Assembly: GCF_013186535.1 (NCBI RefSeq)
Contig: NZ_JABMCZ010000001.1
Span: 496,001-560,000 of the forward strand
Reading direction: 5' to 3'
Source of the DNA: Nocardia terpenica
GTDB taxonomy: Bacteria; Actinomycetota; Actinomycetes; Mycobacteriales; Mycobacteriaceae
DNA: 64,000 bases
Positions 53,277 through 63,900 of this stretch are shown piece by piece (positions within the stretch are counted from its first letter, which is position 1; each line of letters opens with the position of its first letter). Made by a program: the position numbers and the translations under genes. The notes under the pieces are model-generated. The model did not search any database and was not told the DNA's origin. It worked only from the letters and a program-made list of their open reading frames with translations.

Positions 53277-55339
53277 CCGATCCGCGGGCGTATGAGCAGC
53301 AGTATCAGGGTGGTTTGGCGTCGACTCGGCTGGGGCTGGAGCGTTTCCTGAAGGAGGACGGTAAGAACGTCTTCGACCCGAAGAAGATCTGGAAAGACAA
53401 GCCGAACATCAGTGGTCCCGGTGTGAATGAGTTGCTGGATCAGGGGGCTGTCGGTTTGGAGTGGTTCCGGCTGGCGCTGGTGCGGTATCACCGGGTGGGG
53501 GAGGTGGTGAAGCTGCCGGGATTCGACCGGATCGTTGTGCCTGCGGTGCCGGTGGACGGTGGAACAATCCCGGTGGAGCCGATCGATACGACTGCGGATC
53601 CGAACAAGACGATGATTGCGCTCGAGGGCCGGTATTACGACCAGCAGCGCAGCATGAATCTCGACAGCTTGCGGAAGCTGTCGTCCGAGATCACCGGTGC
53701 CGCGCTGGGTGCGGGTGATCGTGCTGGGGCGGTGGATATTACCGGGGATCTGGCCGGTGTGGCCGGTGCGGTGCCCGAGGCGTGGCAGGGGCAGGGTGGG
53801 ACGGCCGCACAGGACCATCTCGCGGGGTTTCATGCGCATGCCGACCAGCAGTCCCAGTATCTGCAGTCGGTGGCGGCGGCGTTGTTCGGGCTGCCGGATG
53901 TGTTGTTGCAGATCGTTAGGGACAAAGCGAGTTTCGTGGCCGGGTTCGACAGTCCGCAGTGCCCGGTGGCGGGGCACGCGATGCGGATCGGCGACGGCGA
54001 CGACCCGGTGAGTGTGATCATTACCGTCGCGGCCGGTAAGGCCGGAAACCTGTTCAGAGACGACAAGGGCACGGTGCGTGACCAACTGCACCTGGAAAAC
54101 CGTGATCAGTCCGAGCAGGCGTCCAAAGACTGGTTGAGCAACCATTTCGGCCCGGCGGTGCGGGAGGCGTTCACCGCCTTCATTCATCAGTGCGTGCTGG
54201 CCGACTACTACATTCGCCAAGCTTATAAGCCGGTGATCGACCTGCTGGACAACCACGATCGGACCCCGTTCCCGAAACCGCAGGATCCGCCGGCTCCCCC
54301 GCCGCAGTCTCGGCCGACCGGAACCGCGACCTCACCGGCATCGGTCACCGCAGCGGGTCTCGCCGCCGGGACTCCCGTCACCGCGGCGGGCCTCGACACC
54401 ACCGCACCGCCGACTGCGTCCGTATCGACGACTCCTGCAGGCGTGCAGTCGAATCCGCTACAGACACTGACAGGTCTGGCCGGTCAGGCGCAACAGGTGG
54501 TGACCGGCCTGGCCGGACAAGCCGCGCAGACGGTGCAACAAGGCGTCGGCCAGGTCGAGAACATGATCCAGAACGGGCTGGGCGGACTGCCCAGCACTCC
54601 ACCGACCGACCCGGCCGCGTCCTCGGATTCGAGGCCGCTGGCGAGTTTCCCACTCGGCGGCGGAAACCTGTCGCTGGCACAGACCCGAGACGGTGCGGTG
54701 ACCGCGACATTCACCGGCCCCGACGGCAAACCGCAGCAGTACACGCTCGGCATCAAAAACGGCGCACCGTACCTGACCCGCAGCGAGGACCCATCGGCTC
54801 CGGCGGGCGGTGCGTCCGGCACTGCCACCACCGGCCACCGGAGTACAAGCGGGGGAACGGGAGTCGGCTCGGGCGGCAGGCTTCCCACCGGAAGCCCTTC
54901 GCCCATAGCGCAAGTCGGTGCCTCATCGGAGCACACACCCCCGATCTCGGTGCCCGCCACCGCATCCGGAACACCCGCATCCGCCTCACCCGTCACCCCG
55001 GCACAGGCGGCCACAGGATCGACACCGAGCGGCATGCCGATGGGCGGCATGCCCCCGGGCGGCGGCGCTTCCGCAGGAAAAGGCGCACCGGACGGGGAAC
55101 GCCGCTCCACCGGAATCATTCCCCCCAAACCGCTGTGGAACACACTCCCCGGTCGCGAAGGCCCAGTCCTCGATGCTTCCGCCATACCCGAGCCAGCGGC
55201 CACGGAGAGCCTCTACACCGGCCCGACCACGATGCCCGCCTCCGCCGCACTCCGCCCCGAACCGCCCGCACCACAGGCACCGCCTGCCCCACGCCGCGAC
55301 GGTGTGAAGATCGAGATCGATATGGGTGACCAACGATGA
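53273..55339 (+). CDS. Large WXG100-like ESX substrate with Pro-rich C-terminus
   Basis: 688 residues from GTG 53273, overlapping the previous stop. Residues ~130-300 are helical with a WXG-like turn (VPEAWQGQGGTAAQDHLAGF). A long Pro/Ala/Thr-rich linker follows, with a small beta-rich unit (SLAQTRDGAVTATFTGPDGK). The C-terminus is short and acidic (VKIEIDMGDQR). It is probably exported as a partner of the EspC-like protein or scaffolds toxin export. Specific function is unknown. Confidence 0.7.
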   Translation: MTDPRAYEQQYQGGLASTRLGLERFLKEDGKNVFDPKKIWKDKPNISGPGVNELLDQGAVGLEWFRLALVRYHRVGEVVKLPGFDRIVVPAVPVDGGTIPVEPIDTTADPNKTMIALEGRYYDQQRSMNLDSLRKLSSEITGAALGAGDRAGAVDITGDLAGVAGAVPEAWQGQGGTAAQDHLAGFHAHADQQSQYLQSVAAALFGLPDVLLQIVRDKASFVAGFDSPQCPVAGHAMRIGDGDDPVSVIITVAAGKAGNLFRDDKGTVRDQLHLENRDQSEQASKDWLSNHFGPAVREAFTAFIHQCVLADYYIRQAYKPVIDLLDNHDRTPFPKPQDPPAPPPQSRPTGTATSPASVTAAGLAAGTPVTAAGLDTTAPPTASVSTTPAGVQSNPLQTLTGLAGQAQQVVTGLAGQAAQTVQQGVGQVENMIQNGLGGLPSTPPTDPAASSDSRPLASFPLGGGNLSLAQTRDGAVTATFTGPDGKPQQYTLGIKNGAPYLTRSEDPSAPAGGASGTATTGHRSTSGGTGVGSGGRLPTGSPSPIAQVGASSEHTPPISVPATASGTPASASPVTPAQAATGSTPSGMPMGGMPPGGGASAGKGAPDGERRSTGIIPPKPLWNTLPGREGPVLDASAIPEPAATESLYTGPTTMPASAALRPEPPAPQAPPAPRRDGVKIEIDMGDQR

Positions 55340-55689
55340 CCGACTACCAGGCAGAGATGGACCGAATCCTCGCCGAATACACCGCCGCCTCCCGCACGGT
55401 CCGCGAGCAGTTCATCGACGCCGACGAAAGAACAACCCGCGGCGGCACCGACGTATTCGCCTCGCTGCGCGAGGAATTGGCCCGAAGCGAACAGGAGCAG
55501 CAGCATCCGGAGGAAACCAAGGCACTCGAGGAACGCGACCGGCTGCTGCGCGAGACCGCCGAGCGGGCGCGGCAGCGTCGGCTCACCGCGGAGCACGGCC
55601 GGGAAACCTATGTGCTGCCGTCGGACTGGACCGAGGAGGACGAGGCCCGCGAAGAGGGCTACGGTCAACCGAAGTCCTGGCTGGTCTGA
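55336..55689 (+). CDS. Small coiled-coil protein of the ESX toxin operon
   Basis: 117 residues; its ATG overlaps the preceding stop (ATGA). It is highly charged with a predicted coiled coil (REELARSEQEQQHPEETKAL, RDRLLRETAERARQRR) and ends YGQPKSWLV. It has no recognised domain. Its position suggests a chaperone or structural partner of the secreted proteins. Confidence 0.6.
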   Translation: MTDYQAEMDRILAEYTAASRTVREQFIDADERTTRGGTDVFASLREELARSEQEQQHPEETKALEERDRLLRETAERARQRRLTAEHGRETYVLPSDWTEEDEAREEGYGQPKSWLV

Positions 55690-55791
55690 GGGCGGAACGA
55701 TATTCGATTTCGAGAGGCGGGGTTCTGAATTGATCTGGTCGGTGCGGCGTCGAATGGCCGATGTGGCCTGGAAATCGGACGGGAGGCGGTA

Positions 55792-56460
55792 GTGGAGTCG
55801 ACATCGCGGAGGCCCGAACTCTTCGAGTACCCGTATCCCCGTAGCCTCGTGCTGCCCGAGATCCAGGACAAGGACCACGCTTGGGCGCGCGCGAATCCGG
55901 AGACGTGGATGTACTACGTCGATCCGAAGGTCGACAAGTCGGCGCTCCAGCATGCCAATGTGATGGGCGGTCGATTGGCCGACGACAAGGGCGGTTTCGC
56001 CGACTACTGGTTGAACCCGGAGTTCGTGCCCACTCCCGAATACGCCGGTGTGGAGCTGACCACCGAGTTCGAACAGGTGTTGTGGCGGACGAACTCGGGG
56101 TTCAACAATATCGGCAATCTCATCGAGGCTTTCAGCCGTAGCCGGTTGACTGTTGTGCTGCCCGTGGATGATCCGGAGGGGTTGCGAGGCTGGCCGCTGC
56201 GTCGCGAGGGTGACTCGTGGTGGTTGGATGTCTATACCTCCGCGGGCAAGCTGCCCCGTGATGTGAATCCCTGGCTGCGCCGGGAGGTTTCGGGTACGGA
56301 TGTCCTCGAACAGGTATGCCCGGTGGAGCAGACCAAGGTGAACATCAATCCCGATTCGGAGCCGGGCGTAACGCTTTTCGGCGAGGACCTGGCGCACTGG
56401 TGGGCCGAGTGGCGCGAGGCCGAGCGCCGGTATCGCGCCGAGCAGTCCGGCGAACAGTAG
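55792..56460 (+). CDS. Type VII secretion-associated hypothetical protein
   Basis: 222 residues from GTG 55792 after GGGAGG. It shows LPEIQDKDHAWARANPETWM with YYVDPKVD, and a C-terminal domain rich in aromatic residues (WWLDVYTSAGKLP, HWWAEWREAERRY). The pattern resembles proteins annotated as type VII secretion system-associated in Nocardia and Streptomyces. It is soluble, and no enzyme motif is seen. Confidence 0.6.
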   Translation: MESTSRRPELFEYPYPRSLVLPEIQDKDHAWARANPETWMYYVDPKVDKSALQHANVMGGRLADDKGGFADYWLNPEFVPTPEYAGVELTTEFEQVLWRTNSGFNNIGNLIEAFSRSRLTVVLPVDDPEGLRGWPLRREGDSWWLDVYTSAGKLPRDVNPWLRREVSGTDVLEQVCPVEQTKVNINPDSEPGVTLFGEDLAHWWAEWREAERRYRAEQSGEQ

Positions 56461-56464
56461 CGAC

Positions 56465-56911
56465 ATGGAGCGTTGGGAGCGGGACGAGATTCGTTCGGCC
56501 AACGCTCATTTGCGGTCGGAGTTGGATGCGATCGAGTCCGATTTCGATCGTGAGATGGGCCAGTTGGGTGAGATTTATCGCAAGCTCGCGGCGATGAAGG
56601 TGCACGCGACGTCGCCGCATGATTTGGCGCGGGTCACGGTGAACTCGTCGGGTGTGGTGGTGGAGGTCAGCATTGCCGAGGACGCCTACAAGCGCAGCAC
56701 TCCGCGTCAGTTGAGTGAGGATCTCAATACCGCGATCCGGGGCGCGGTGCAGGCGGCGGGCCAGGCTCGCGAGGAGGTACTGGGACCGGTGAAGTCGATT
56801 GTGGACGGGATGGCCGATCTCGGTGACATCGTGGCGGGGGCGCCGAGTCTGCGTGAGCTGGAACAGCAGCTGTCGCAGCCACCGGCGGAGCCGCCGGACC
56901 GATCACGGTGA
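56465..56911 (+). CDS. YbaB/EbfC-like protein
   Basis: 148 residues. The central part (LARVTVNSSGVVVEVSIAED, then LSEDLNTAIRGAVQAAGQAR) has the YbaB fold pattern, preceded by a helical N-terminus. YbaB-like proteins are common beside ESX effector genes in actinobacteria, where their role may be chaperone-like rather than DNA-binding. It is 4 bp after the upstream stop. Confidence 0.7.
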   Translation: MERWERDEIRSANAHLRSELDAIESDFDREMGQLGEIYRKLAAMKVHATSPHDLARVTVNSSGVVVEVSIAEDAYKRSTPRQLSEDLNTAIRGAVQAAGQAREEVLGPVKSIVDGMADLGDIVAGAPSLRELEQQLSQPPAEPPDRSR

Positions 56912-56992
56912 GCTGCTAGGGAATTCATGGAACCGTCGGCGCTGCTGCTGCGTCGAACTTCGGAGAAGCGAACCTGATGAGGGAAGGTGATC

Positions 56993-57316
56993 GTGGCTGA
57001 CTTCTGGGCGGATCCCGATCGATTGCGTGCGGTGGCACCGCAATTCGCGCAGTTGGGTGACGATGTCGAGGCGGCGCTGACGAAGCTGCAGCAGGGGATT
57101 GATGCGGAGGGGCCGTGCTGGGGTGACGACAAGCCCGGTCAGGAGTTCGCGAAGAAGTATCCGCAGGGCGGTGGCCCGGGTGGTACCAGGGAAGCCCTTG
57201 CGGCACTGGCGAAATTGGCCGACACCCTGCGAGCGACCGGGGACAAGATCACCGGGTCGGCGAATGCGGCCCAGGCTCAGGATCAGCACAGTGCCGACCA
57301 GATCCGTCGGGTGTAG
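56993..57316 (+). CDS. WXG100-family ESX protein
   Basis: 107 residues; GTG 56993 is favoured over GTG 56987 because AGGGAAGG lies 7 nt upstream. Two helices flank a turn (GPCWGDDKPGQEFAKKY), a variant of the WXG motif. It probably forms a helical pair with the N-terminal domain of the toxin encoded 16 bp downstream and is exported with it. Confidence 0.8.
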   Translation: MADFWADPDRLRAVAPQFAQLGDDVEAALTKLQQGIDAEGPCWGDDKPGQEFAKKYPQGGGPGGTREALAALAKLADTLRATGDKITGSANAAQAQDQHSADQIRRV

Positions 57317-57331
57317 CGAAGGAACGCCCGC

Positions 57332-57971
57332 GTGACTTTGACTCGCCCGCCGCTGATCCCGGATTTCCTGCTGGACTTCGTGGCGGGGCATTGGCCACAC
57401 GGTGACGAGGACGCGATGCGGCGGCTGGCCGGGCACTGGTCGGAGATGGCCGATGCGCTGAAAAAGCTGCAGGGTCCTGCCGACCAGACCATGACCGCCG
57501 CGTTGTCGGCGATCGGTGGACAGACCCATGCGGCGATGGCGACCTACTGGCAGGAGATCTCCGGCGGCAGCGCCAGCGATCTGGATGGTCTGATCGCGGT
57601 GTGCGAAAACTTCGCCGAGCAGCTCGAACACGGGGCCACCGATATCGAGCACGCCAAGCTGACCATCTATATCTCGATCGGCACGATGGTGGCGATGGCG
57701 TTCATCCCCTTCGGTCAGATCGCCGATCTCGCGGCCGTCGCGGCGGTCCGGCTGGCCATCCGCCGGGTGGTGCAGCAGTTGATCGGCAAGATCATGACCA
57801 AGGGGGCGACGTTCCTGGTCGAGCGGGAAGGCATGCAGCTGGCTGCCCGCTGGGGGGCAAGGCTCGGTACCCAGGCGGCGATGGGTTCGGCGCTGGGTGC
57901 CGGGACCGATCTGGCCGCCCAGGGTATCCAGGTCGCCGAACATCACCGCGAGGGCGGTATCGACTGGGGCC
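57332..57971 (+). CDS. N-terminal part of giant ESX polymorphic toxin (CpnT-like), ending at a frameshift
   Basis: From GTG 57332 (GAAGGA upstream) the first ~213 residues form a helical WXG-like domain (FVAGHWPHGDEDAMRRLAGH, YWQEISGG). A hydrophobic segment follows (LTIYISIGTMVAMAFIPFG). This matches the N-terminus of CpnT-type T7SS toxins. After GGIDWG the frame gives Arg-rich nonsense and stops at 58342, while the +1 frame continues sensibly as GASAESGAVAGAVGG. One extra C in the GGGGCCGG run at 57966-57973 would explain it. It could be a true mutation, a sequencing error or programmed frameshifting. Confidence 0.8.
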
Positions 57972-60900
57972 GGTGCGTCGGCCGAGTCCGGTGCCGTGGC
58001 GGGCGCGGTTGGCGGGACGATCGGCGCGGGAACCAGCCACGTCGGGGGAAAGCTCCTGGGCCAGGAGGTCATGGAGTCCAACAAGCTGGGTGGCGTCGCG
58101 GCCCGCTGGGTGAGCGAGATGCCCGGCAATGTCGTCGGCAACACCGTCGCCCAGGCCGCGACCTCCGAGGACCATCGTGTCGATCTCGGCAGTGTGGTGG
58201 AAGGGGCCGGAGGCGGCCTCAGCCGTCACCATCCCTCCGAGGCCGGACCGCACATCCAGACCGCGTCGCTGACGGATTCGACCCACGTATCCACCGACCG
58301 CCCCGACCATTCCGATGTCGCGCCCGCCTCCGCCGTCGATGAGCACGCACCCACCCCTTCGACCCATAACACCGTCGACCCGTCGATCCCTTCGAAGACA
58401 ACGTATCCGGGGTCGAGCGGTGCGCCGGTGGCTGTCACCGGAGCGGGGTCCGGCGATCACGCCCCCGCCTCCACCGTCGCCGCCGGGCATCACGATTCGA
58501 TAGCGCCCCAACCGGATTCGCCCGGTATCGGCCATCACGGCGACACCCGATCCTCGTCCGCCGTCACCGCGAGCGCTGGCGGACCCGCACCGCTCGACCA
58601 TGCTCCGACCAGCCAGCCACCCGCCGCCCCGGCGGATCGCCTCGGCGCCCACACCGCGGAAATGACTCCGCCGCAGCCGATTACCCCTTCCGGAGACCGC
58701 CCTTCTCCAGTGAGCGCGGTCCGCTCGTCCGCAGACGCTCCGCCTCGCATCGAGAATGCCTCCAGGCCCGAGACACCTGCGGTCGCGAACGATCGCGGCG
58801 CGAACCTGCACCGCACCAACGACATTCCACACTCCACCGCCGACCGATCACCCACTCCTCAGCGTCTCGATACTTCACCGCACACCCCGACCGACCGCCC
58901 GCAGAATGTCGAGACCGGTACCCGCGCACAAACTTCCGCTCCACCCGGCGACGGATCGGGTAACCGTGCCCCGCGGACGCGCGATGTGGCAGATCATCCG
59001 TCTCGCGAGATCCCAGGACCGGATCAGCCGCGTCCCACGGGCCCAGGCCACGACGCCGTGTCCGAGCACGCCCCGTCACACGGCCAATCGCCTGCCGCGC
59101 GATCGGACCGCGGCGGCTCCGACCTCGCAAACGCCCCCCACCGCACCGGGCGAGACATTGATCCTCGCGATGCCGGAGCCCCGGCCCCGAATCGTGCTGC
59201 GGCACCCGCCCACACCCCGCGAGTACCCGACGGTAGTCATCATCGGCAGTCGGACCCGGCAACGATCCCGCCTGCCCATCGCCCGGACGAGTTCGCCCCG
59301 GCAGCAAGGCGGGCCGAAACGCAGCGACCCGCTGAATGGCCGGGCGATCGTACCTTCGGCTCTGACACAGGCTCGTCGCCGCAACGGCCGACCCTGCCGC
59401 ACGAGCCGGGTTCTGTGCCGCTGCAACTGGATTTCGGACAGCAGTACGCGGTGGACAGGTATGCCGCCGAGCACGGCATGACCTACGACGAGGTTGTCCG
59501 CGGCCTCCAAGAGGGCAGGCTCGAATTCTCTCGGTACGGGATCCGCAAGAGGTCCGGGTTCACAACCGAGCGACGAGACACACCCGACATTGTCGACCAG
59601 CACTATCTCACCGAGGTGGTCACCCACAACCTCACCAATAGAGCGGAGCCACGCCAGTACACGAGCGCCGAACCCGACCAATTCAGAGCCGGGTGCCATG
59701 ACGATGAACTGCCCAGGCACCTGACGCGGGCCATGCCCGACAACGCACTGCGCGATGCGGTCGAGCCTGTCGACCCCACCAAGATCGTCGTGACAGAGCT
59801 CGACGAGAGCCTGTCTCCGATGTGGCGGGATCTCAGCGAGAACGACGAATATCTCGACGCCAGAAGTGCGTTGTATCGCATGGATTCCCGGGGACCGGAG
59901 ATCTTCGGGACCGGTTTCGAACCACGAAACGCCAGTCGGCTGGACATCTCCAGCCACAACGGTCAGGCCGGGCACGACGGCTTCGTATCCCTGTCGAAGA
60001 GCCCGGAACACACGATCACCCGGGACGGCACCGGGCTCGGACGCACGCACGAGCTGGAACGGTTGCCCGACGGCAACTTCCGCCAGATTCGCTATATGCA
60101 CGAGCTGTATCACGCGCACGGCATCGACGTGGACGCGACCTTCCACGACGCTACCGCGCGGAGCGAGGCTTTTGCGGGTAGCCACCACGAAGCCGAAATA
60201 CTCACCCCCGGCGGGATCTCCGCCGACCAGATCTACCGCATCTGGCCCAGAGAAATCATCGTCGATGCCCACGGCAACCCGCTGTCCATCAGGGTCGGCG
60301 AACCCATCTACAACCCACGCTTCGCCCACCTGGACAACCCCCGCTTCACCGCCACCCACGATGTCCCCGAACACATCCGAGGCGGCTCGGCCGACGAACA
60401 CAACGGACATACCGATCCGGCCGAGAACGACCGTCGTGCACCGGAATCACGGCCACCGGCACCGTACGAACCATGGCTGTACCGCGCACCCGAATCCGAG
60501 CCCGCACCGCCACGGGAGCCGGAGTCTCGGGCTGCAACACCGGACGCACCCTGGTTGTCGTATCGTGCACCGGAATCGCAGCCACCGCACACGCCGACGC
60601 ACGAATCCTCGACACCGCGATTCGCACCCGAGTCGCATCCATTGCCCACTCCGCACGGGGTGGAGCAACCTCATGCACCGGTGCCGGAACACCCTCGACC
60701 GCAACCACATTCGATGCCACCGCATGCGCAGGAAGCACCGAACCGGCATGCGGCGTGGCCGTCGCACAGAGCCCCGGAATCGGTGCCGCCGCCGCACGCC
60801 CCGACCCACGAGTCCGCGACCGCACCGGCGCAGCCGCATCCGATGCCGACCCCGCACCGTGCGCCCGAACCTCCGCCGACCGTCGCGCCGACCCGTGCGC

Positions 60901-63900
60901 GCGAAGTGGCTCCGCCGCACTCCAATCGTGTTGACCCACATCAGCAGATAGCGCCTGCCCCGCGCCCGTCGCAGACGAATATGCCTGCGGCACCGCATAT
61001 TCCATCCACTCCACGGTCAGAGCCGCGCCCACCGGTGCCGCATCGGCCGGTACCGGAACGCGCGCATGCGGTACCACCGCACGAGCCTCCGGTGACGCCG
61101 CCGTCGCCACGAGAGCGTCCGCACACTCCGCCACCGCTCCAAGAGCGTCCGCACACTCCGCTACCGCTGCAAGAGCGTCTGCACACTCCGCTACCGCCGC
61201 AACAGCGTCCGCATACTCCGCCGCCGTCGCAACAGCGTCCGCATACTCCGCCGCCGTCGCGGGAGCGTCCGCATACTCCGCCGCCGCCGCAAGAGCGTCC
61301 ACATACTCCGCCGCCGCGTGACCAGTTCCGTGAGCACGGGTCGCGACCGGTCCACCATGGGGATTCGCCTGTGGCTCCGCATGATCCGCGTCAGGCTCGT
61401 CCGCATTCGGTTGACGCTGGTCCTCGTGTTCATCCGCAGGAGATGCAGCGTGCGGCCGCGGCGCGGCAGGCGCGAGAGTTCTACCGGGGTCGGCCGCCGG
61501 AAGATGGTCGGGTCACTGCGGTGCGGACCGGGCGTGGGCCGGATGGTAGGCCCGCTTATGGTTTCCGGCGTTATCCGGAGGCTCCGGGTGGGCCGATCGC
61601 GGTGGCTGGTGTGAAGGTGCATGTCACGTTCGATCGGAGTGTGACGCCGGAGCAGGTCGGTCGGGTGTGGGAAAGGGCGCAGCTGGCCACGGATTTGGTG
61701 TTCAATCATGGTCAGCGGTTGTTGTCGGGTGATCGGGTGCTGGTCGATCTGGCGCATACCGCGGATCCGGCGGAAGCGAACCTGCACATCCACGTCAGCG
61801 ACACCGCCGGGCCGTGGCATCCCGACAGTCACCTCGATGCGGTCGCCGACCGGTTGTGTGAGCAGCTCGGGTTGTCGGCGGAGCCGAGACAGCACGGACC
61901 GGGGTTGAGCTCGGAGGAGATTCGCCGGATCAGCAACGACATCGCCAAAAGCAACACTCCTGCCGTGCTCGATGGTCTGCCGGAGACTCGGGTGATCGGC
62001 AGCGGTCATCTGCAGCAGCTCGAGCGGGCCGAGTATCAGCATGCGGTGGAGGACGCGTTGCGGGACGGTAACCGGTTCCTCGTCGGCGCGGACCCGCGTA
62101 CCAATCCGTATGGGTGGCAGATCAACGACGGTGGGCTTCGGCGTCCGGGGCGTAACACCAACTGTGTCGACAACTGCTTGGCGGCGTTGTCGTGTTTTCA
62201 TGGTCGGCCGGAGGTGGCCTTGGCCCGTTGGCGTGATCATGCCGATGAGGCTGGTGACTTGGGTGAGTCGCCGGATCGTGCCGGGGCGTGGATCGGTGGG
62301 CAGTGGGGGCATTACAACGACGGGCGGTCGATCGCTGCGCAGTATCAAGCGTTGCATGAGCGGATGCTTCGTGCGGGTCCTGGCTCGTCGGCGCTGGTGG
62401 GTCAGTCGTGGCATGCGCGCGACGACAATGGTGTGCCCCTCTACCATCGCGACGGGTCACCGGTGCTCAACGGCGGCCATGCCATCGTGATCGTCTACCC
62501 GCACGACGCGTCCGGGCCGGTGTGGTGGGACCCGCAGGCCGCGACCTTTTCCGATCATCCGCCTCGCGCCCTGACCGACAGGGCGGCCGAGATGGTGTAC
62601 ATGACCGTCGATCCCGAGAGAGGACACCTAGGTGGCGCCAGAACTGGAGACCAGGGAACAAGTTCAGCATTATCTGGCACAGATCTTCGGTCCCACGGTG
62701 GGGTTTCAGACGATTCGGTGCGAGCACGGCTGGGTGTGCCGACAGAAGCTCACCCCGCAACAGACGGCCACCGGCCAGCCGATCGGGCTGGGGAACTACG
62801 TGGTGAACACGCAGACCGGGGTGGTCACGGCCCACGCGAGTCTGGACCCGATCACGATCGGGGAGATGTACGACGAAGCGATCCGGACCGGTCAACCGGT
62901 GCAGGGGTATCAGATCTACCCCGTGCAGTGGAGGGTGAGCATCCAACGCACCCACGAGAGCGCGCAGACGATCGAGTACCACGTCCACGCGCAGAGCCTG
63001 ACTCGCCCGCCCGAACCGTCCGAGGACTATCAGCTGACGATCGACAAGACCACCTTCGCCTATCAGCCGACAGCACCACTGGCAATGAGCGTCCTGTCCT
63101 GGGCGGAACACAAGAGCCGCCAGGACGGCACCTGGCCGACCGAGGGGACCTTCGAGGAATAGACCACGGGGAGCCAGCACGCGACGCCGATACCGCCCTG
63201 ACCACCTCGACACCGCAAATCCGCCTCGCCGGTAACGAGGGCTTCGAGGTCCCACACCAGCACATCGCCCCGGCCGATCCGCCGCCGCAGTCCACGTCCG
63301 GAGCACATGGCCAGTCGAGCGAGGGGGCGAATCGCGCCCATATCGCCGGTGCCGATCAGACTCCGTGGACCCCACCGCCCCGCCCCGAACTCCCGGTTGT
63401 CAACGACCCGGTCTCGAACGCCAAGGCCGCCGAGATCCGCCAGCAGATGAACCCGACCCCGGAGCACCACCCCGACCGAAGCCACATCGCGCCCCCAGAC
63501 CCGACGAATAACCCACCGAGTCACGAAGACAAACCGACTTCGCAACCACACGACCACTCGAAGGCGCCACTCACCAAGGACGCCAAGCAGGTTGCCGATC
63601 TGAACGACCATCCCGGCGGCGTAGCCCGGGATGGAAACGGCCTGGTCGTGTCGGTAGACGGTCGGGCAATTCAGGAACACGTCGACACCATGGCGCGAGA
63701 TCGAGCGCAGGCATTCCGCGCCGCGGCGGAGAATAATAGGCCACGCCCCGGTGAAAAACAGCAGCAAGCGGAAAAGCGGGTGACTGCGGCAAAGAAAAAT
63801 GGAACTTATGTCAGTCGGAAAACGCACGGCCGGGTCACGGCAATTGTAGTCGACAGGCGCACCGGCATTGCTTATGAAGGCGTCAATGGTGCGGGTAACG

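Noticed and set aside
58873..59480. Independent short genes in the Pro/Ser-rich toxin linker
   Set aside because: Several short frames occur on both strands, but the long plus-strand frame carries the consistent codon pattern and joins recognisable domains.
61191..62447. A 418-codon minus-strand open frame
   Set aside because: Antisense to the toxin's repeat and papain-fold regions; its Arg/Thr-rich content mirrors the repeats.
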